Shown here piece by piece: positions 38,697-46,474 of a stretch of DNA of 56,957 bases. The translations under genes were made by a program, and so were the position numbers. Below the pieces are notes generated by a model, which saw only the letters and a program-made list of their open reading frames with translations, made no database searches and was not told the origin of the DNA. The stretch spans positions 1-56,957 of the forward strand of contig JAQBYC010000014.1 of the NCBI GenBank assembly GCA_027623205.1. Reading direction: 5' to 3'. Each line of letters starts with the position of its first letter. The stretch's first letter is position 1. The stretch comes from Pseudomonadota bacterium (GTDB taxonomy: Bacteria > Pseudomonadota > Alphaproteobacteria > GCA-2731375).

Positions 38697-38938
38697 GTGG
38701 TCTCTCCCCTTGAAAGTGCTGCCAATCGCAGCCGGTTTAGTATGTAAACACGCACGGCGCGGCTCAAACCCGCCGTGCGTTGGACGTCTATTTCAGCAAT
38801 CAAATCGGTCATGCTGCGGCGATCAGCCTGTGCCATACGGCGAAATTCATCCCAAAATGCCCGTTCCATGGATAAACTGGTTTGATGCCCGGCGATACGA
38901 AACGACCGGCGCTGCAATTCTTCATCATCGCCCGCCAT
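38693..38938 (-). CDS. Ribbon-helix-helix (RHH_4) DNA-binding protein
   Basis: An 81-residue RHH protein. QRRSFRIAGHQTSLSMERAFWDEFRRMAQADRRSMTDLIAEIDVQRTAGLSRAVRVYILNRLR holds the beta-strand (FRIAGHQTSLSM) and two helices, the second ending in the conserved SRAVRVYIL. Such proteins bind DNA as dimers, and the N-terminal strand reads the operator. Its targets are unknown. It is often found next to fumC and a DUF4169 gene in alphaproteobacteria; here only fumC is adjacent (12 bp upstream). Confidence 0.85.
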   Translation of the reverse strand: MAGDDEELQRRSFRIAGHQTSLSMERAFWDEFRRMAQADRRSMTDLIAEIDVQRTAGLSRAVRVYILNRLRLAALSRGETT

Positions 38939-38950
38939 AACAATCCCGGT

Positions 38951-40354
38951 CTATTTGGGCCCCAACATCTTCTTCGGCTGTACGAAGCGGTCAAAATCCG
39001 CTTCCGCCACCAACTTCAGTTCGATCGCCGCCGCTTTCAGGGTTAAGCCTTTGACATGGGCATGCTTGGCAATCTTGGCCGCGTTGTCATAGCCGATATG
39101 AGGGGCAAGGGCGGTGACCAGCATCAACGACTGGGCCATCAGATCGGCGATCCGTGCCTCGTTCGCCGTTATCCCGGCAACGCAATTGTCAGTGAAGCTG
39201 TTCGCCGCGTCGCCCAGCAACTGGATCGACTGCAACAGGGAATAGATCATCACCGGCTTAAAAACATTCAGTTCCAGATGACCGGAGGCGCCGGCCACGG
39301 TAACCGTCATATGGTTGCCGATAACCTGGGCGCAAACCATGGTCATGGCCTCGCACTGCGTTGGGTTGACCTTGCCCGGCATGATGGAGGAACCGGGTTC
39401 GTTTTCCGGCAGGCTCAATTCACCCAGGCCCGAGCGCGGGCCCGAGCCCAGCAGCCGGATATCCGAGGCAATTTTCATCAAGCTGGCGGCCAGGGTATTC
39501 AGGGCGCCGGATGCCTCCACCAGGGCGTCATGGGCGGCCAGGGCCTCGAACTTGTTCTCTGCTGTCTTGAACGGCAGGCCGGTAATCTTGGCGATATTCG
39601 CTGCCACCAGCTTATCGAAACCAATTGGCGCATTCAGTCCGGTGCCCACCGCCGTGCCGCCCTGGGCCAACCGGTACAACCGGGGCAGGCTGCCTTTCAC
39701 CCTGGCGATGCCATACTTGACCTGCGCCGCGTAGCCCGAAAATTCCTGGCCCAGGGTCAGGGGTGTGGCGTCCTGCAGATGGGTGCGGCCGATTTTGATC
39801 AGACGATTGAAGTCCTTCGCCTTGGCGTCGAGGGCCCGATGAAAATGTTCCAGGGCCGGGATCAACAGAGCATCGATGTGCCGCACCGCCGCCACGTGCA
39901 TGACCGTGGGGAAGGTGTCATTGGAAGACTGGCTCATATTGCAATGATCGTTGGGGTGCACCGGCGTCTTGCTGCCCATCTCGCCGCCCAGCAATTCAAT
40001 TGCGCGGTTCGAGATCACTTCGTTGGCGTTCATATTGCTCTGGGTGCCGGAGCCGGTTTGCCAGACGACCAGGGGAAAATGGTCGTCCAGCTTGCCGGCA
40101 GCCACTTCCCTGGCGGCGCGCACGATGGCCCGGCCGCGCTTTTTGTCCAGAATGCCCAGCGCCATATTGGTTTCCGCGGCGGCCTGTTTGACGACGCCAA
40201 AGGCATGCACCGCGGGTAGCGGCATTCTCTCCCAGCCAATTTTGAAGTTCTGCCGCGAACGCTGCGTCTGCGCCCCCCAATAGCGATCGCTGGGCACCTG
40301 GATCGGGCCGAAACTATCGCTTTCGGTGCGGGATTTTATCTTATCTTTGCTCAT
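38951..40354 (-). CDS. fumC: Class II fumarate hydratase FumC
   Basis: Interconverts fumarate and malate in the TCA cycle without an Fe-S cluster. The 467-residue protein has the aspartase/fumarase family features: [20 protein letters not shown], the signature loop [17 protein letters not shown], and [21 protein letters not shown]. The ATG at 40354 gives [27 protein letters not shown], the conserved start. The following RHH and NIPSNAP genes are tightly packed. A decayed 2-hydroxyacid dehydrogenase gene lies divergently upstream. Confidence 0.95.
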   Translation of the reverse strand: MSKDKIKSRTESDSFGPIQVPSDRYWGAQTQRSRQNFKIGWERMPLPAVHAFGVVKQAAAETNMALGILDKKRGRAIVRAAREVAAGKLDDHFPLVVWQTGSGTQSNMNANEVISNRAIELLGGEMGSKTPVHPNDHCNMSQSSNDTFPTVMHVAAVRHIDALLIPALEHFHRALDAKAKDFNRLIKIGRTHLQDATPLTLGQEFSGYAAQVKYGIARVKGSLPRLYRLAQGGTAVGTGLNAPIGFDKLVAANIAKITGLPFKTAENKFEALAAHDALVEASGALNTLAASLMKIASDIRLLGSGPRSGLGELSLPENEPGSSIMPGKVNPTQCEAMTMVCAQVIGNHMTVTVAGASGHLELNVFKPVMIYSLLQSIQLLGDAANSFTDNCVAGITANEARIADLMAQSLMLVTALAPHIGYDNAAKIAKHAHVKGLTLKAAAIELKLVAEADFDRFVQPKKMLGPK

Positions 40355-40411
40355 TGGCCGGCAAGCCTCCATCATTGGCAGTGTACGCGTTGTAAGACAG
40401 GGATAGCACGC

Positions 40412-41072
40412 ATGAAGGTATTATTGAACGGCGGCATCGCGCGCCGCGGCATGGGCATTCCATCGAAACGCTTTTGCGACCGCATCAGCTTGCGGCAAAT
40501 CGACGACGGTAGCAACGGCGCGGCCATGGCGGAGAACATGATCTGGGCCGAGGTTTCAATCAGCATAAATTATGGCCCTGAATTGCCCCCCGCGCCCAGC
40601 CTGAAACCGTTGCAGATCCCCGCCTCGGGCCTGGATGCCATTGACCGGAATGCGGTGCCCGGCGGGCCCTGGCGTTTGAAATGAATGTCCTGGCCCTGAC
40701 CCGGAACCCAGGACCGCTGGCTCCTGAACCGGCCTTCATGGGCGCCTATGAGGATCTGCCAAAAATCGTCCCTGCCGTCGATTTCCCGGTCGTCTGCTGC
40801 CCCTTGACCGATCGTACCCGCGGCATGATCAGGGCGGCGTCATCGGCGGCGCCATACTGGATATCTGGTATCAATATCCCAGTACCGGCGTTCCCAACAT
40901 CCTGCCCTCGCGCCAGCCCGACCACGAACTGGACAACGTCCTGATGACGCCGCATATTTCAGGTTGGACAAAAGGCCAACAGCAACGCCGCTGGGCCAGG
41001 ACCGGCGACCATATTGAAGCTTTGACGACGGGCGGCGAATCGATCAATTTTATTCGCCCCGCCCGGACCTAG
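40412..41072 (+). pseudogene. Broken D-2-hydroxyacid dehydrogenase gene
   Basis: Three reading frames together spell one family. The first (from 40412) is [17 protein letters not shown] through SINYGPELPPAPSLKPLQIPASGLDAIDRNAVP. The second (from 40681) is NVLALTRNPGPLAPEPAF and DLPKIVPAVDFPVVCCPLTDRTRGMI. The third, ending in TAG at 41070-41072, is GVIGGAILDIWYQYPSTG, NILPSRQPDHELDNVLMTPHISGWT and GQQQRRWARTGDHIEAL. The GxGxxG nucleotide site and about 100 residues are missing between and within the pieces, so the gene has frameshifts and deletions and cannot be functional. Confidence 0.78.
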
Positions 41073-41087
41073 AACAGGAAACCGACA

Positions 41088-41882
41088 ATGCAAGATAGCT
41101 ATGAAACCCTTTTGCTGGATCGCCCGCAGGCGCATGTGCTCCAGGTCACATTTAACCGGCCCGAACGGCGCAATGCCATGAATACCCAGGTGGGCCGCGA
41201 TATGCTGGATCTGTTTACCAGCCTGTTGCTGGATCCGGGCGACGCCCGCACCGTGATCCTGACCGGTGCCGGAGACAAGGCTTTTTGCGCCGGCGGCGAT
41301 CTGAAAGAACGCGACGGCATGACGGACGAAACCTGGCGCCTGCAACATGCCATTTTTGAACAGGCCATCTACAACGTCATGGATTGCCCGGTGCCCGTCA
41401 TCGCCGCCGTGAACGGTTCGGCTTTTGGCGGCGGCTGCGAGATGGCCCTGGCCGCCGATTTTATCTACGCCGCGGACGACGCCCGCTTTGCCCTGACCGA
41501 GATAACCCTGGGCATCATACCGGGCTGTGGCGGCACCCAGAACCTGCCCCGCGCCGCCGGTTCGCGCCGGGCCAAGGAGATCCTTTATACAGGCAGCCCC
41601 TTCACGGCCCAGGAGGGCCTGGACTGGGGCATTGTCAACAAGGTGGTGCCGTTGGCAGGGTTATTGCCCGCCGCCCTGGAAACTGCCGCGCGCATCGCAG
41701 GAAACGGCCCCCTGGCCCTGCGTCAGGCCAAACGTTCGGTCAATCTCGGCATGGGTACGGATCTCAACACCGCCCTGGGTATCGAAGTCGAGGCATACAA
41801 CCGCCTGGTTCCCACCGAAGATCGGCGGGAAGGCGTTTTGGCCTTCAACGAAAAGCGCAAGCCGCGCTATGTTGGCCGTTAG
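41088..41882 (+). CDS. Enoyl-CoA hydratase/isomerase
   Basis: A 264-residue crotonase. The oxyanion and CoA sites are AFCAGGDLKERDGMTDETW and AAVNGSAFGGGCEMALAADFIYAADDARFALTEITLGIIPGCGGTQNLPRAAGSRRAKEI. The catalytic Glu pair is at GCEMALAAD and LTEITLG. The GSPFTAQEGLDWGIVNKVVPLAGLL segment matches standard hydratases. It lies 84 bp upstream of the acyl-CoA dehydrogenase gene and is probably in the same oxidation unit. Confidence 0.9.
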   Translation: MQDSYETLLLDRPQAHVLQVTFNRPERRNAMNTQVGRDMLDLFTSLLLDPGDARTVILTGAGDKAFCAGGDLKERDGMTDETWRLQHAIFEQAIYNVMDCPVPVIAAVNGSAFGGGCEMALAADFIYAADDARFALTEITLGIIPGCGGTQNLPRAAGSRRAKEILYTGSPFTAQEGLDWGIVNKVVPLAGLLPAALETAARIAGNGPLALRQAKRSVNLGMGTDLNTALGIEVEAYNRLVPTEDRREGVLAFNEKRKPRYVGR

Positions 41883-41965
41883 AGCCTTTTGAGTTGCCTG
41901 GACCAGCCGCGCCCCGACGGATCGAAAAACGCTCACCATGACTTGGATTTTTGTGAGGGAGTAAA

Positions 41966-43153
41966 ATGATGACAGACGATGCCAGCCTGACTCAAATGGC
42001 CCTGGGCGAGGATTACGCGGATATCCGGGACGGGGTGCGCAAGGTTTGCGCCGGCTATCCAATGGTGTATTGGCGCGAGAAAGACGAAATATCGGAATAT
42101 CCCCACGAATTCGTCGATGCCATGACCGAGGCCGGTTATCTGGGCGCCCTGATACCGGAGGAATATGGCGGCGCCGGCCTGCCCGTGCGCGCCGGTTCGG
42201 TCATTCTGGAGGAAATCCATGCCTCTGGCTGTTCGGCAGCCGCCTGCCATGCCCAGATGTACATCATGGGCACCTTGTTGCGGCATGGCAGTGACGAGCA
42301 AAAACGGGCCTACCTGCCCGGCATTGCCAGCGGCGAATTGCGCCTGCAGGCCTTTGGCGTGACCGAGCCGACCACGGGTACGGATACCACGCAACTGAAA
42401 ACCCGCGCCGTGCGCCAGGGCGACCACTATGTGGTCAACGGCCAGAAAATCTGGACCTCCCGTGCGAAGCAATCGGACCTGATGCTGTTGCTGGCCCGCA
42501 CGACCCCGGTGGATGAAGTCGCCAAGCGCACGGACGGCCTGTCCACCATCATCGTCGATCTGCGGGATGCGGTTGGCAATGGCCTGGAAATCCAGGGCAT
42601 ACCGGCAATGGTCAATCACAATACCAACCAGGTGTTCTTCGACGATCTAAAGGTGCCGGTGGCAAATCTGATCGGTGAAGAGGGCAAGGGCTTTCGCTAT
42701 ATCCTGGATGGCATGAATGCGGAGCGGGTTCTGGTCGCCTCGGAGGCCATCGGCGATGGGCGCTGGTTCACCGAAAAGGCCGTGGCCTATGCCAACGAGC
42801 GGGAAGTTTTCGGCGGCCCGATCGGCGCCAACCAGGGTATCCAGTTCCCCATCGCCAAGGCCTATGCGCAAATCCGGGCGGCCGAATTGATGGTGCGCCA
42901 TGCCGCCGCCCTGTTCGATGCCGGGCAACCCTGCGGGGCCGAGGCCAACATGGCCAAGATGCTGGCCTCGGAAGCGGTCTGGGAAGCAGCGGAGGCCTGC
43001 ATGCAGACCTATGGCGGTTTCGCCTTTGCCAAGGAATACGATATCGAACGCAAATGGCGCGAATGCCGCCTGTTCAGAACGGCGCCCATTTCAACCAACC
43101 TGATCCTGGCCTTCGTCGCCCAGCACGTCCTGGGCATGCCGCGGTCATATTAG
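41966..43153 (+). CDS. Acyl-CoA dehydrogenase
   Basis: FAD enzyme that oxidises acyl-CoA to enoyl-CoA and gives its electrons to ETF. The 395-residue protein has the three expected parts: an N-terminal helix domain (PEEYGGAGLPVRAGSVILEEIHASGCSAAACHAQMYIMGTLL), the middle beta domain with AFGVTEPTTGTDTTQLKTRAVRQGDHYVVNGQKIWTS, and the C-terminal helices with AYANEREVFGGPIGANQGIQFPIAKAYAQI and GFAFAKEYDIERKWRECRLFRTAPISTNLIL. GGGAG stands shortly before the ATG at 41966. Chain-length specificity is not readable. ETF-QO for the same electron route lies at 24.4 kb. Confidence 0.92.
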   Translation: MMTDDASLTQMALGEDYADIRDGVRKVCAGYPMVYWREKDEISEYPHEFVDAMTEAGYLGALIPEEYGGAGLPVRAGSVILEEIHASGCSAAACHAQMYIMGTLLRHGSDEQKRAYLPGIASGELRLQAFGVTEPTTGTDTTQLKTRAVRQGDHYVVNGQKIWTSRAKQSDLMLLLARTTPVDEVAKRTDGLSTIIVDLRDAVGNGLEIQGIPAMVNHNTNQVFFDDLKVPVANLIGEEGKGFRYILDGMNAERVLVASEAIGDGRWFTEKAVAYANEREVFGGPIGANQGIQFPIAKAYAQIRAAELMVRHAAALFDAGQPCGAEANMAKMLASEAVWEAAEACMQTYGGFAFAKEYDIERKWRECRLFRTAPISTNLILAFVAQHVLGMPRSY

Positions 43154-43203
43154 CGCGTTTCCGGACAATTCTGAATGCCTCGCTTAAAGGGGCATAAACC
43201 TAC

Positions 43204-44157
43204 CTAGCCAATCACCGGCAGGACCTGTTTCAGGGTCTTGACGGTGAGCGGCAGACGGCCAATGGTTTCCCCGTCGGCGTCCACCAGAGCCTCCGGCGAA
43301 CCCGTGACGGCGAAGTCGCGGCCGCGGGAAAAGTCGACTTTTGGATGTTCGATATGGTGCCCTTCGAACAACCAGCTTGGCTTCTGCAAGATGATCTCCC
43401 GGCGCGCGATATCCTTGAAAAACAGGAAATCCGCGAGGCCGTCGGCATGGTCCGCACCGGGCGCCAGGCGCATGCCGCCGCCCAGCATTTCAGTGTTGCA
43501 GATCATGCCGGAGTAATGCATCACGTTTTTTGTCTGTTCGCCGTCGATGGTCAGGTCACAAGCACGGTTGGGATAGCTCAGGGTCACCAATAGGGTGTTG
43601 GCGTAATAGCTGAAGCGTCCACCAAGTTTTTTCAGGAACCGGGAATTGTTGGTGCGATAGACGATTTCCGCCGCGCCGCCCCAGGATACGGCCAGGACGC
43701 CGTAGTGGCGGTGAGCCGCGCCCATCAGGCCAAAGCAGTCCGCCTGCAAAAGATCAAAGCGCTGTTCCCGCCCCGCCGCGATCCCGCTGACGGCACCGTC
43801 CAGATCGCCATGCACGCCAATGGCGCGGGCCAGTTCGTTCGCGGTTCCCGCCGGGATCACCGACAGGCGCACATCATTATTGGCCGGTGCGCCGGTGGCT
43901 GGCGCACCGGGACCCATGATCGCGTTCAGCACGCCGTTCATGGTGCCATCGCCGCCCACGGCGATGAAATGCGTACAGCCGTCCGCCAGGGCTTGTCTCG
44001 CCAGGGCGGTCTCCTCCCCCGGGCCGGCCGTGAACACGACATCTATTTCGCCCATCGCCGCGCGCAGTCGGCTTTCGATCCCGGGCCAGATGCGCCCGCA
44101 ATTGCCCTGGCCGGCCGTCGGGTTGACAATAACCTTCGACACCCTGCCGGCCACCAT
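43204..44157 (-). CDS. Diacylglycerol/lipid kinase family protein
   Basis: A 317-residue protein with the DAGK catalytic domain: VIVNPTAGQGNCGRIWPGIESRL at the start and the nucleotide site FIAVGGDGTMNGVLNAIMG. SVIPAGTANELARAIGV follows, then VSWGGAAEIVYRTNNSRFLKKLGGRFSYYANTLLVTL. YegS and sphingosine-kinase-like relatives phosphorylate lipid acceptors; the acceptor here is unknown. The next gene upstream on the same strand ends 6 bp away, so the two are likely one transcript. It converges on the acyl-CoA dehydrogenase gene with 50 bp between stops. Confidence 0.88.
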   Translation of the reverse strand: MVAGRVSKVIVNPTAGQGNCGRIWPGIESRLRAAMGEIDVVFTAGPGEETALARQALADGCTHFIAVGGDGTMNGVLNAIMGPGAPATGAPANNDVRLSVIPAGTANELARAIGVHGDLDGAVSGIAAGREQRFDLLQADCFGLMGAAHRHYGVLAVSWGGAAEIVYRTNNSRFLKKLGGRFSYYANTLLVTLSYPNRACDLTIDGEQTKNVMHYSGMICNTEMLGGGMRLAPGADHADGLADFLFFKDIARREIILQKPSWLFEGHHIEHPKVDFSRGRDFAVTGSPEALVDADGETIGRLPLTVKTLKQVLPVIG

Positions 44158-44163
44158 TGCCCC

Positions 44164-44760
44164 CTAGTCGGTCAAGGCGCGGGACAGAAAGCGAATGCGG
44201 TCCTGGCCCCAATAAGGCACCCCGTCATGAATGAACCAGGGCATGCCAAAGACCTGATTGGCGATGGCCTCATCCGTATTGGCCTGATATTCCGCCGCGA
44301 CGGCGTCGTCGCCGATCTTCGCCGCCAGGTCATCACCGTTAAACCCCGCCTGATTGGCCGCGGCCACCAAGGTGGCCGGATCCGAAATATCCTGCTCCTT
44401 CTCCCACACACAGGCCAGGAAGATATTGGACAGGCCAATGGCGTCTTGGCCGCCCTGCCGGGCCGCGATGACCATCCGCGCCGCCTGGCCGTCGTCCACG
44501 GGGAAGAATTTCGGCTGGATGTTCATGGGAATTGACCAATGGGTCTTCCAGCGCTCCAACTCCACCAGTCGATAGGCCAGGCGCGCTGGATGGCGCTTGG
44601 CGACCGGTACGCCGCCGGTGGCCGCCATGACCTGGGCGCCCTTGATCGGTTTGATATGAAAGTTCGCACCCGTCCGTTCAATAATCTCCGGCACCCGACG
44701 GCCGCCCATGTAGGTATAGGGTGAAGCCAGGGATACGTAATAGTCAACAGTCTTGCTCAT
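44164..44760 (-). CDS. 2-hydroxychromene-2-carboxylate isomerase (DsbA-like GST kappa fold)
   Basis: A 198-residue DsbA-like oxidoreductase-fold protein. VDYYVSLASPYTYMGGRRVPEIIERTGANFHIKPI is the HCCA-isomerase start, where the Ser replaces the DsbA Cys and binds glutathione. The later NQVFGMPWFIHDGVPYWGQDRIRFL holds the cis-Pro loop. In naphthalene breakdown this enzyme isomerises hydroxychromene carboxylate, but many alphaproteobacterial copies are not in aromatic pathways; no ring-cleavage gene is nearby. The ATG at 44760 is chosen. It is followed 6 bp later by the lipid kinase gene. Confidence 0.86.
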   Translation of the reverse strand: MSKTVDYYVSLASPYTYMGGRRVPEIIERTGANFHIKPIKGAQVMAATGGVPVAKRHPARLAYRLVELERWKTHWSIPMNIQPKFFPVDDGQAARMVIAARQGGQDAIGLSNIFLACVWEKEQDISDPATLVAAANQAGFNGDDLAAKIGDDAVAAEYQANTDEAIANQVFGMPWFIHDGVPYWGQDRIRFLSRALTD

Positions 44761-44950
44761 GGCGCTCTCCACGCAAAATTCAGTTCATCTGCTTGCCGTG
44801 CCTGCCTCTGACCCCGTGGGGCATGACGGCATTTTACATCGTAGCGTGTTTTGCAACGGCTGTCTGACCTGATCTATTGCAGCCCCCGCGTCGCTGGTCG
44901 GGAGAGGGAGCGGGCGGGCGGCCCGGTGGTTCGATGAAATTCGAAAACGT

Positions 44951-45631
44951 CTAGACGGCGAACTGGCGCAAAAACCCGGCTTCACCCGCAGGCGAGAATT
45001 CGACGACGCGCGAGCCGCGCCGCCGTTTCGCCCACCCCAGGTCATAGAAACGGTCGAGAAACGCCGTGCCCAACCCACCGGCCAGATGGCTGCGCCGGGC
45101 GCTCCAGTCAAGGCAGGCCTTGCACAGCGGGCGGCGGGATGTCGCCAGTGGTTCGAGAGCAATGCCAAAGCTGGAAACAAAGCTGCGTCCCGCACCGGTA
45201 AGTTCCGGGTTTTCGGCCGCCCACGCGAGATAGTTCCGCGCCACGAGGCTATCGAACATGCGCACCCCGAAAGCCCCGGCCAGATGATTGTAGCAAACCC
45301 GCGCGTTGCGCAGGGCAGGATCGTTCGGGCCGGTACGGATCTGTCTGTGTCCGCGCTTGGCGGCCAGCCCCATCACCGCCTCGAGGACGCCGCCGACATC
45401 ATCGTCCGCAAGCGAAAAATAGCGGTGCCGTCCCTGTTTTCGCTGCCGCAATAATCCCGCTGCCGCCAGCTTGCCAAGATGGAAGCTTGCGGTCTGCGCT
45501 GTGACCCCAGCTGTCGCTGCAAGTTCGCTGGGCGTCAGCGCCTTGCCGCCCATAAGCGCGGTCAGCATGGTGGCGCGCACCGGATCGCCCATCAGCGATC
45601 CCAGCACGGCGATGTCTGTTCCTGCAACCAT
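44951..45631 (-). CDS. ArsR-family transcriptional regulator with extended C-terminal domain
   Basis: A 226-residue regulator. The N-terminal winged helix is plain: LGSLMGDPVRATMLTALMGGKALTPSELAATAGVTAQTASFHLGKLAAAGLLRQRKQGRHRYFSLADDDVGGVLEAVMGLA. Residues after about 95 form a second domain with CYNHLAGAFGVRMFDSLVARNYL and RRPLCKACLDWSARRSHLAGGLGTAFLDRFYDLGWAK, a pattern seen in ArsR/YcaN-like proteins with an effector half. Several Cys occur, but no ArsR metal motif is certain. It is divergent from a monooxygenase-fold gene, with a TTCGAT/ATCGAA palindrome just before its start. Confidence 0.87.
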   Translation of the reverse strand: MVAGTDIAVLGSLMGDPVRATMLTALMGGKALTPSELAATAGVTAQTASFHLGKLAAAGLLRQRKQGRHRYFSLADDDVGGVLEAVMGLAAKRGHRQIRTGPNDPALRNARVCYNHLAGAFGVRMFDSLVARNYLAWAAENPELTGAGRSFVSSFGIALEPLATSRRPLCKACLDWSARRSHLAGGLGTAFLDRFYDLGWAKRRRGSRVVEFSPAGEAGFLRQFAV

Positions 45632-45633
45632 GG

Positions 45634-45666
45634 TTCGATCATAATCGAAGTATCCGCGTCGGGCAA
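45634..45666 (-). promoter_or_regulatory. Predicted ArsR autoregulatory operator over a leaderless promoter
   Basis: TTCGAT-CATA-ATCGAA at 45634-45649 is a perfect inverted repeat beginning 3 bases upstream of the ArsR start codon. On the minus strand TTGCCC (45666-45661) and TATGAT (45643-45638) are separated by 17 bp, which fits a sigma-70 promoter. Its start would fall at about 45631, the A of the ATG, so the mRNA would lack a leader. The palindrome covers the -10. The overlap with the -10 suggests repression when the protein binds. The reading as an operator is inference. Confidence 0.5.
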
Positions 45667-45808
45667 TATGGAATTATACTGCCGAGATGCACGAGACGAT
45701 CAGCGATGGCATGCCTTATCCACCATTACCTTGCCCCATCAGGAAGGAGAGACAATTGTTTCATCCGGTAAAATTATCACCGTCGCCGCAGGGGCGCATG
45801 GCGCAACC

Positions 45809-46138
45809 ATGATTGCGGTGATCTTCGAGGTTGAGCCCCATCCCGAACATCGGCAACGCTATCTGGACATCGCCGCGCGCTTGCGCCCGCAATTGGAACA
45901 GATCGACGGCTTCATCTCGATCGAACGGTTCCAAAGCCTGGCCGATGCAAACAGGATACTGTCCATATCGTTTTTTCGCGACGAGGCGGCCGTTGCCGCG
46001 TGGCGCAACCTCGCGGCCCACCGCGATGCGCAGGCGGAAGGGCGGTCCACTCTATTCAGGGACTACCGCATTCGCATTGCTGGCGTCATACGCGACTACG
46101 GCCTGTCCGACCGCAACCAGGCGCCCGCCGACAGCTAG
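45809..46138 (+). CDS. Antibiotic biosynthesis monooxygenase (ABM) fold protein
   Basis: A 109-residue ferredoxin-like dimeric barrel. MIAVIFEVEPHPEHRQRYLDIAARLRPQLEQIDGFISIERFQSLADANRILSISFFRDEAAVAAWRNLAAHRDAQAEGR matches the ABM pattern: a strand, a helix, then FISIERFQ, SISFFRDEAAVAAW and the HRDAQ end. Members act as small monooxygenases or heme-degrading enzymes, or have no activity; the role here is unclear. It is divergent from the ArsR gene and may be its target. Its TAG stop runs into the 5' end of a 101-bp repeat. An upstream in-frame ATG at 45670 is not favoured. Confidence 0.82.
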   Translation: MIAVIFEVEPHPEHRQRYLDIAARLRPQLEQIDGFISIERFQSLADANRILSISFFRDEAAVAAWRNLAAHRDAQAEGRSTLFRDYRIRIAGVIRDYGLSDRNQAPADS

Positions 46139-46237
46139 AGCAATTTTCAATTCATCGGAGTCGCTTTCGCGACTTAAGTAATTGGTTCAAGTGCTCTCAT
46201 CTTAAAGAGTCCGAACATGCTTTCAAGCGGAAGCTCT
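46137..46237 (+). repeat. 101-bp palindromic repeat, copy 3
   Basis: A 61-bp module runs from AGAGCAATTTTCAATTC to GTGCTCT at 46197, and a 40-bp tail from CATCTTAAAGAG to AAGCTCT at 46237. The inner hairpin is AGTCGC/GCGACT around TTTC. The tail pairs GCTTTC with GGAAGC. The left edge gives the stop codon of the ABM-fold gene and the right edge gives the stop codon of the 30-residue membrane protein on the other strand. It is the best-preserved copy. Confidence 0.85.
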
Positions 46238-46328
46238 ATTCCGTCATCGAGACATAGGCAAGCGTGCCCATGAATCCCGCGAAAACCACCGCCACGACTA
46301 TCAAGAACAAGATCTCACTGTTTTCCAT
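46236..46328 (-). CDS. 30-residue single-span membrane protein
   Basis: A short reading frame: a Met-Glu-Asn-Ser-Glu start, then ILFLIVVAVVFAGFMGTLAY, long enough for one transmembrane helix, and VSMTE before TAG. Positions -8 to -11 hold GGGG, a weak ribosome binding site. A FNR-type box and a -10 element sit upstream at the distance expected for an activated promoter. Its TAG uses the terminal bases of the 101-bp repeat. Small one-span proteins often tune respiratory or transport complexes (CydX is an example), but no homology is claimed. It is far too short for normal gene callers. Confidence 0.55.
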   Translation of the reverse strand: MENSEILFLIVVAVVFAGFMGTLAYVSMTE

Positions 46329-46356
46329 TCGATAACCCCGCGATTAAGCAAAAGTA

Positions 46357-46397
46357 ATTATGGAAAATTGGCGGCCGCATGCTTTGACCTGGGTCAA
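46357..46397 (-). promoter_or_regulatory. Predicted FNR/FixK-type promoter of the 30-residue membrane protein
   Basis: TTGA-CCCAGG-TCAA (minus strand, 46397-46384) fits the FNR/Anr/FixK consensus TTGA-N6-TCAA exactly on both half-sites. CATAAT (46362-46357) differs from the -10 consensus by one base. The centres are 31 bp apart, close to the spacing of class II FNR promoters where the box is centred near -41.5. The start would then be near 46350, leaving a leader of about 20 bases. Low-oxygen induction is a prediction. Confidence 0.55.
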
Positions 46398-46474
46398 TGT
46401 TATTCACGGGCGCCCCGGACCACGTTTAATCCACATGGGCGCGCGTTCTTCAGAATAGCGTAATTGAAAAGGCT

